DNA from: JBPBPI01 sp050954885
GTDB taxonomy: Bacteria; Pseudomonadota; Alphaproteobacteria; Caedimonadales; Caedimonadaceae
Length of the DNA stretch: 28,630 bases
Direction of reading: 5' to 3'
Assembly: GCA_050954885.1 (NCBI GenBank)
Contig: JBPBPI010000108.1
Location: forward strand, 1-28,630
The translations under genes and the position numbers were made by a program. Each line of letters opens with the position of its first letter. Within the stretch, counting starts at the first letter, position 1. This document shows, piece after piece, positions 24,025-28,630 of this stretch. The notes below the pieces were generated by a model. The model was not told where the DNA came from, ran no database searches, and worked only from the letters and a program-made list of their open reading frames with translations.

Positions 24025-25407
24025 ATGACATTAAATCCTGATATTTTACGTGAATACGACATCCGCGGTATTGTTGATGTTCAATTTGGTGCCTCTGATG
24101 CTTACCTTATTGGACGTGGCTATGGCACGGTTGTCACACATGCCGGCGGTAAAACTATTGCGGTTGGTTATGATGGCAGACTTTCTTCGTTTGCGCTTGA
24201 AGGCGCTCTCATTGATGGATTGAAGTCAACAGGACTTCATATTACACGCCTTGGGTTGGGACCATCACCCTTGACTTATTTTGCCACCCATCATTTAAAG
24301 ACGGATGCCACAATCATGGTCACCGGATCTCATAATCCTGGATCTCATAATGGCTTTAAAATGACCTTGTTTAAAAAACCTTTTTTTGGGGAAGATATTC
24401 AAAAATTAGGCAGGCTAATTACGGCTCAAGATTTTATTGAGGATTTGAATTCAAGTACCATAGAATCTCATTTTTTGGATGACGCTTATATCGATTATTT
24501 AATTCAAGATTTTCAGCAAAATTATACCCAAGCTCGACCATTGAAAGTGATATGGGACGCGGGAAATGGTGCGGTTGGAAATATTTTAAAAAAGATGGTG
24601 ACTTATCTTCCAGGTACACACATTCTTTTGAACGAAACCATCGATGGTACTTTTCCGGCTCATCATCCAGATCCTGTAGTGGCTGAAAATTTAACACAAC
24701 TTATTGATGTCGTGCGAGAAGAGCAAGCTGATCTAGGTTTTGCTTTTGATGGTGATGGCGACCGCATCGGTGTGGTTGATAATTGTGGTCATATCATCGC
24801 AGGCGATCAGTTGATGATCTTGTTATCGGCTGAAGTTTTAAAAACACATCCCAACGCCCCTATTATTGCAGATGTCAAAGCCAGCCAAATTCTATTTGAT
24901 GAAATCAAAGCATTGGGCGGCACGCCTATCATGTGGCGCACTGGTCATTCATTGATCAAAGCGAAAATGGCTGAAGTTAAATCGCCTTTGGCTGGTGAGA
25001 TGAGTGGACATATCTTTTTTGCAGATCGCCATTTTGGCTATGATGATGCTTTATATGCAGCATTGCGAACCTTAGGAATTGTGGCAACCCAAGATTATCC
25101 TTTAAGTGATTGGTATGAGCATCTGCCAGTTGTCATCAACACGCCTGAAATGCGATTTGAGTGCCTCACCCACGATAAATTTTTGATAGTCAATGAGATT
25201 CGGCAAGTACTCGAAAAAGCTCAAATTTTTTTTAATGGCATTGACGGTGTTCGGATGACAACATCTCAAGGATGGTGGCTATTGCGGGCATCAAACACCA
25301 GCGATGAATTGGTCGCTCGTATTGAAGCCAAAACCCAAGAAGATTTAGAGGTTCTTAAAACTCAATTAAGTCATTATTTGAAAAGTTATGATCTTTATCT
25401 GCCGTAA
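24025..25407 (+). CDS. Phosphomannomutase/phosphoglucomutase
   Basis: Alpha-D-phosphohexomutase of the AlgC/ManB class, interconverting the 1- and 6-phosphates of mannose or glucose. The 460-residue protein has all four key loops: FREYDIRG-like start (LREYDIRGI), the phosphoserine loop VTGSHNP (Ser102), the metal loop FDGDGDR (Asp242, 244, 246) and the sugar-recognition loop GEMSGH (324-329). The C-terminal phosphate-binding region includes RASNTSDELV. It is fused head-to-tail with ugd (no intergenic base) and would supply glucose-1-phosphate to GalU, so one operon can convert glucose-6-phosphate to UDP-glucuronate. The choice between manB and pgm cannot be made by eye. Confidence 0.93.
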   Translation: MTLNPDILREYDIRGIVDVQFGASDAYLIGRGYGTVVTHAGGKTIAVGYDGRLSSFALEGALIDGLKSTGLHITRLGLGPSPLTYFATHHLKTDATIMVTGSHNPGSHNGFKMTLFKKPFFGEDIQKLGRLITAQDFIEDLNSSTIESHFLDDAYIDYLIQDFQQNYTQARPLKVIWDAGNGAVGNILKKMVTYLPGTHILLNETIDGTFPAHHPDPVVAENLTQLIDVVREEQADLGFAFDGDGDRIGVVDNCGHIIAGDQLMILLSAEVLKTHPNAPIIADVKASQILFDEIKALGGTPIMWRTGHSLIKAKMAEVKSPLAGEMSGHIFFADRHFGYDDALYAALRTLGIVATQDYPLSDWYEHLPVVINTPEMRFECLTHDKFLIVNEIRQVLEKAQIFFNGIDGVRMTTSQGWWLLRASNTSDELVARIEAKTQEDLEVLKTQLSHYLKSYDLYLP

Positions 25408-25435
25408 TATTTTGAATCAGGAATATCATTAAAAA

Positions 25436-26431
25436 GTGAAATCTTCTCTTCCTAAGAAAAAAGGCGGTACGCTGGTTATTCAACCCTTTCCCGGTATTGG
25501 CGATATCATTTGGTACCTTCCTTATCTGCGTGCGATCGCTCGGGTAGAGGGGCCTATTACTCTTTTAACCAAATCTCGATCCGCGACCAAAAAATGGTTG
25601 TTGGATGATCCCTTAATTGAAGATATTATCTATTTAGACCGTCATAAATTTATGGCAATGTTTCTTAAAATTCGTCGACGTCATTTTCAAAAATCTTGGA
25701 CACTGCATCGTAGCTTTAGTCATGCAGCCTTAACTTTTCTGGCAGGTATTCCTGAACGTTTGGGCCTTGGTTACGGACTTCAGCGATATATGTTATCGTC
25801 TCCGCCTTATTTGTCACATGAAGCCAAATCGTGTCATATGATTTCTCAATTAAATCAATTTTTTACCTTAGTTGATCAAGGAAAAGAATATTATTTAAGA
25901 CCCGAAGATCAAGTTCCCCCTTTGTGTCCACAAGCGCATCAAGATATTATTCAAAAATATTCTCATCTTTCGCGTCCTTGGATATGTTTTGGCATTGGCG
26001 CAAGCGAAGATGATAAAAGGTGGCCAGCTTCTCATTTTATTGATCTTGGAGCTTTAATTTCTGAAAAAAGCTTGGGAACAATCTTTTTGTGTGGCTCAGA
26101 GGCAGAAGAGTCTCAAATTCAAGCCGTTGAAAAATTTTTACGTCCCCTATCATCTCAAGTGCAATGTGCTACAGATCTGTCTCTGCGTCAGGCTTTTGCT
26201 TTGATGAAGGAAGCTGATCTTTACATTGGCAATGACACTAGTCTTTTGAATATTGCTGCTTGTTTTGGGACAGAAGCTGTGGGCATTTTTGGTGGCACCA
26301 AACCTTTAAGCTATGTCCCGACCATCAAGGCTATGATACCATCTTTGGATGTAAAGTTGGGCAAAGAAGGTATGGCCTCTATTTTGCCAAAGCAAGTTTT
26401 TGAATTTTTAAAACACAATCATTATATATAA
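25436..26431 (+). CDS. Glycosyltransferase family 9 (heptosyltransferase-like)
   Basis: Likely adds a sugar, probably heptose, to LPS core or a related surface glycan. The 331-residue protein has a GT-B layout. The N-terminal part begins TLVIQPFPGIGDIIWYLPYL, matching the GxGDxxxxxP loop of the ADP-heptose transferase family. The C-terminal half has FGIGASEDDKRWPASHFIDL and the donor-binding YIGNDTSLLNIAACFGTEAVGIFGG (read in parts). The start is GTG at 25436; AGGAA lies 12 bases upstream, slightly far. It is the fourth gene of the galU operon. Whether the donor is ADP-heptose is not certain. Confidence 0.85.
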   Translation: MKSSLPKKKGGTLVIQPFPGIGDIIWYLPYLRAIARVEGPITLLTKSRSATKKWLLDDPLIEDIIYLDRHKFMAMFLKIRRRHFQKSWTLHRSFSHAALTFLAGIPERLGLGYGLQRYMLSSPPYLSHEAKSCHMISQLNQFFTLVDQGKEYYLRPEDQVPPLCPQAHQDIIQKYSHLSRPWICFGIGASEDDKRWPASHFIDLGALISEKSLGTIFLCGSEAEESQIQAVEKFLRPLSSQVQCATDLSLRQAFALMKEADLYIGNDTSLLNIAACFGTEAVGIFGGTKPLSYVPTIKAMIPSLDVKLGKEGMASILPKQVFEFLKHNHYI

Positions 26432-26434
26432 ATA

Positions 26435-27085
26435 TCAAGAATGACCAATGATCTTAAAAATGTCTTGTTCAGGGTCATATTCTTCTAAAATGCCCTCAGC
26501 CATATGGAAATTCCATGCGCGTATTTGAAGGACACCTCGCATTTGTCTTTCAGCGATCCACGGAAAGGTTTGCAAATTTTTAAGCGAATGCCTTAAGGAA
26601 TATTGACCACACAACGTAATTTTGTCATCAAAAGAATCATAATTGTGATTGTCTACAACCGCGTCATAGGCAGATGTTGCCATCCCCATCCATTTGGTCA
26701 GAAAACTTTTAGGGCCACATTTTTTGTGGGAATGTTCTAAGAGAGATTGAATGCCACCACATTGTGTGTGACCGAAGACAATTAGTTGAGGGATTTCTAA
26801 AACACTAATACCAAATTCTAAGGCAGCACTGGTGCCATGATAAGATTGATCATCAATTTCGTAAGGTGGCACCAAATTAGCTACATTGCGGACAACGAAT
26901 AAATCTCCTGGTTGACAATTCAACACCAGCGCCGGATCAACACGCGAATCAGAACAAGCAATGACCAATGCTTTTGGCTTTTGTCCTTGACGCACCAATT
27001 CATAAAAGGTCGAATCTTCACTTGCAAAATGATTTTCTCTAAACTTTTTATACCCCTCAATCAGGGAATCAATATCTTTATTCAT
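26435..27085 (-). CDS. Beta-class carbonic anhydrase
   Basis: Zinc enzyme interconverting CO2 and bicarbonate. The 216 residues show the beta-class active site: Cys44 in ACSDSRVDP with the Asp46-Arg48 dyad, then His106 and Cys109 in FGHTQCGG. The FVVRNVANLVPPY segment is also typical. It supplies bicarbonate for carboxylases, or buffers pH. The stop lies 3 bases from that of the convergent glycosyltransferase gene, so the transcripts must overlap unless a terminator sits inside a coding region. Confidence 0.95.
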   Translation of the reverse strand: MNKDIDSLIEGYKKFRENHFASEDSTFYELVRQGQKPKALVIACSDSRVDPALVLNCQPGDLFVVRNVANLVPPYEIDDQSYHGTSAALEFGISVLEIPQLIVFGHTQCGGIQSLLEHSHKKCGPKSFLTKWMGMATSAYDAVVDNHNYDSFDDKITLCGQYSLRHSLKNLQTFPWIAERQMRGVLQIRAWNFHMAEGILEEYDPEQDIFKIIGHS

Positions 27086-27129
27086 AGTGAAAATTTAAAT
27101 TATTATGACGCGAGGGTCAAATGATCATT

Positions 27130-27961
27130 TTATAAACCAAACATTTTAAGCAATCCGTCAACTTCTGCCATAAATGACTTAGAGGTGGACTCATATTTTT
27201 GTCTTTTGTAATAAGCGCGATGAGTTGCAACGCTCATATGTTTATTTTTTTCTTCGATGATGTGCTATAATAATCAAACCATTTTTAGTTGGTGATAAAA
27301 TAATCTGTCCTTCAAAGTAAGAATCATTAAAAAGTTTATTTAAATTATTAAAACTAAATTCTTTTGAGTTAATTTCTTTAATCGCAGTAATTGTTTTTCC
27401 ATGATCTTTCATCAGATTTTCAAGCTTTAATTCTGCTGTTTTGTGTAAAGATTGCCGAGATTCTGCTTTACGTTCTTTGATAAGTTTTGCAACCTTTTTT
27501 ATTTGCTGTCTTATATATTTGGGATTAGAAAATAAATTTAGTGACAAAGGAGATGACAAACTTTCAATTTCTTCTGTGAAAAAAGCCAGCTATTCCTCTT
27601 GATCTAAATCAAATTCTGTCTTTGGTATTAAAGATATATTTGGAGCTGCAGGAATAATCTGATGAGTCGTTGTAAGATCGTATGATCGCGACAATTTTAA
27701 TGTTTGTTGTATTAAATTTCTTATTTCATCATCAATTTTTTGCTTTGTCACCGCAGATTGCTTTTTCTGAATAAGAACAATATTTTTTATATAATCGTTC
27801 GTATAAAGATAAGTCAGACGGGACCAGCGTTAAATTTAAGGCTGTATCGGATTTTATGATAGGTGGCGATTGAACATCTTTTTCTTGTTCAGGAATGACA
27901 TTTGTTTGTCCAAAGAATTTCTTATACTTCTCAAAAAAATCTGATATCTCTTACACTTCAT
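27130..27961 (-). pseudogene. Unknown gene disrupted by homopolymer frameshifts and an amber codon
   Basis: Three overlapping fragments join into one probable protein of about 276 codons that I do not recognise. From the right, a frame reads FFEKYKKFFGQTNVIPEQEK to LYERLYK. It shifts by one base at the T6 run at 27783-27788 into NIVLIQKKQSAVTKQK and on to EFDLDQEE. A TAG at 27590-27592 interrupts, and the same frame resumes FFTEEIESLSSP and runs to AHHRRKK at 27242. At the T7 run (27245-27251) one base less would give RRKNKHMSVATHRAYYKRQK and an end at 27130. A further T7/A7 run at 27933-27939 may hide the true N-terminus (MKCKRYQIF at 27961). Charged, helical; no known domain seen. Confidence 0.65.
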
Positions 27962-27997
27962 TATCAAAATAAAATTATCAGACAGCATAAGGTAAAC

Positions 27998-28546
27998 ATG
28001 CAGATTTTTAATACTCGAAAGTGTTTAAGCCCTGACCTTATTGATCAAAATCTTCAACAAGAAATAACATGTTTTGTTCAAAAATGTTTTGGTGATGAAA
28101 CCTTAATCGTATCCATTAATCTGTTGACAGAACCATCGCGCCGCAATCAAATTATGAGATTAAATCTTAAGAATTTAACAAATCAAGTTCCCTCAAGTGT
28201 TATTTTAAAACAATCGATTTTCAAAGAATCAATTGAAAATCAATCACAAACATTGGGTCGGTTTGCCCGAGATTGGGCAGGTTTAGAATTTTTAAACAAT
28301 CTTGGTTGTGATATCACACCAAAATTTTATGGTGGCCATCAAAAGCATCAATTCATATTACTGGAAGATTTGGGACAAGAACATTTGAGCTTAGTCGATT
28401 CTTTGATAGGGCATAATCAAGAACAAGCTATGCAATCTTTAACGCGATATATGCAGTCTTTGGGAAAATTTCATGGCTTTACTTTTGGCTGTGTATCTTC
28501 ACATGAAGAAATTTTACGCAGGGTGAATCCAGTTATAGCTGATTGA
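27998..28546 (+). pseudogene. C-terminally truncated aminoglycoside/choline-type phosphotransferase
   Basis: The N-terminal lobe of an APH/choline-kinase-fold phosphotransferase. ATG 27998 follows AAGG by 5 bases. Visible are the ATP-binding strand SVILKQ with Lys71, the partner helix RFARDWAGLEFL with Glu97, the hinge FILLEDLG and LGKFHGFTFG. The catalytic HGDxxxxN loop and the following metal-binding Asp that define the family are missing: the frame ends after HEEILRRVNPVIAD at 182 residues against a usual 330-380. The end coincides with the start of an IS630-type element, so insertion probably cut the gene. The remnant should be inactive as a kinase. Confidence 0.7.
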
Positions 28547-28630
28547 CGTAATGATTTGTCTTTGATATTTTGAGTGAATGAGTTACGGATATAGCATAGA
28601 TTTAAGGAAACGTGTTCTGTTTTATATTGA
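28533..28630 (+). mobile_element. Left end of an IS630-family element (continues outside)
   Basis: A transposase start lies at 28578 and the preceding gene is cut off at about 28540. The element boundary is placed tentatively at the TA in GTTATAGCTG, because IS630/Tc1-type elements insert at TA. The inverted repeat cannot be confirmed because the other end is not in the window. Confidence 0.55.
28578..28630 (+). CDS. IS630-family transposase, N-terminal fragment (runs off window)
   Basis: The last 53 bases encode MSYGYSIDLRKRVLFYI, the standard opening of IS630-type transposases (YSxDLRxRVLxYI), which is the start of the helix-turn-helix domain. Only 17 residues are visible; the DDE domain and the stop lie beyond the window. 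Confidence 0.7.
   Translation, partial: MSYGYSIDLRKRVLFYI

Noticed and set aside
1..28630. CRISPR array, tRNA or rRNA genes, phage module, or a toxin-antitoxin or defence island
   Set aside because: I found no regularly spaced repeats, no tRNA-like T-loop with matching arms, no rRNA sequence and no phage or defence genes.

Overview
The window looks like chromosome from an AT-rich alphaproteobacterium, most likely an intracellular or host-associated lineage of the Holosporales/Rickettsiales kind. The reasons are very AT-rich spacers, an alphaproteobacterial-type RecA, the recA-alaS gene order, secreted leucine-rich-repeat and repeat-containing proteins, decayed insertion sequences and freshly broken genes beside intact housekeeping genes. 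The taxonomic placement is inference; no rRNA gene is present to settle it.

Layout. The left edge (1-1321) is decayed: a 5'-truncated YgjP-type metallopeptidase fragment, then a heavily mutated IS1-family transposase on the minus strand that shows up only when frames are joined. A methyltransferase with low-GC codon use follows. The first housekeeping block is recA-alaS on the minus strand, with a divergent orphan PAS histidine kinase. The next block is ftsK-lolA, closed by a bidirectional hairpin shared with a convergent secreted protein that carries internal repeats. After a 512-base AT-rich spacer come nfuA and a membrane-anchored glucosaminidase, convergent with an unidentified polytopic membrane protein. 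A cytochrome b / molybdopterin oxidoreductase pair is followed by two small secreted proteins, one of them an LRR protein.

The second half holds the flagellar export genes fliQ-fliR-flhB (minus strand, with a good sigma70-type promoter), then divergently rplU-rpmA, a strong terminator and obgE. A tight sugar-nucleotide operon follows: galU, ugd, a phosphomannomutase/phosphoglucomutase and a GT9 glycosyltransferase, convergent with a beta-carbonic anhydrase. The right edge (27130-28630) is decayed again: a gene of about 276 codons broken by two homopolymer frameshifts and an amber codon (possibly a third frameshift), and a divergent phosphotransferase cut off before its catalytic loop where an IS630-type element begins.

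How the genes work together. recA, alaS, ftsK, rplU, rpmA and obgE are core information-processing and division genes. lolA, the glucosaminidase and the galU-GT9 operon serve the envelope. fliQ/R and flhB form part of the export gate of a flagellar apparatus whose other genes lie elsewhere. I saw no CRISPR array, tRNA, rRNA or evident new defence system. The most unusual items are a 117-residue low-complexity tail on L21, a stop codon directly abutting the in-frame ftsK start, two fresh tandem duplications in secreted-protein genes, a hairpin that would mask the ribosome binding site of the LRR gene, and the two broken genes at the right edge.
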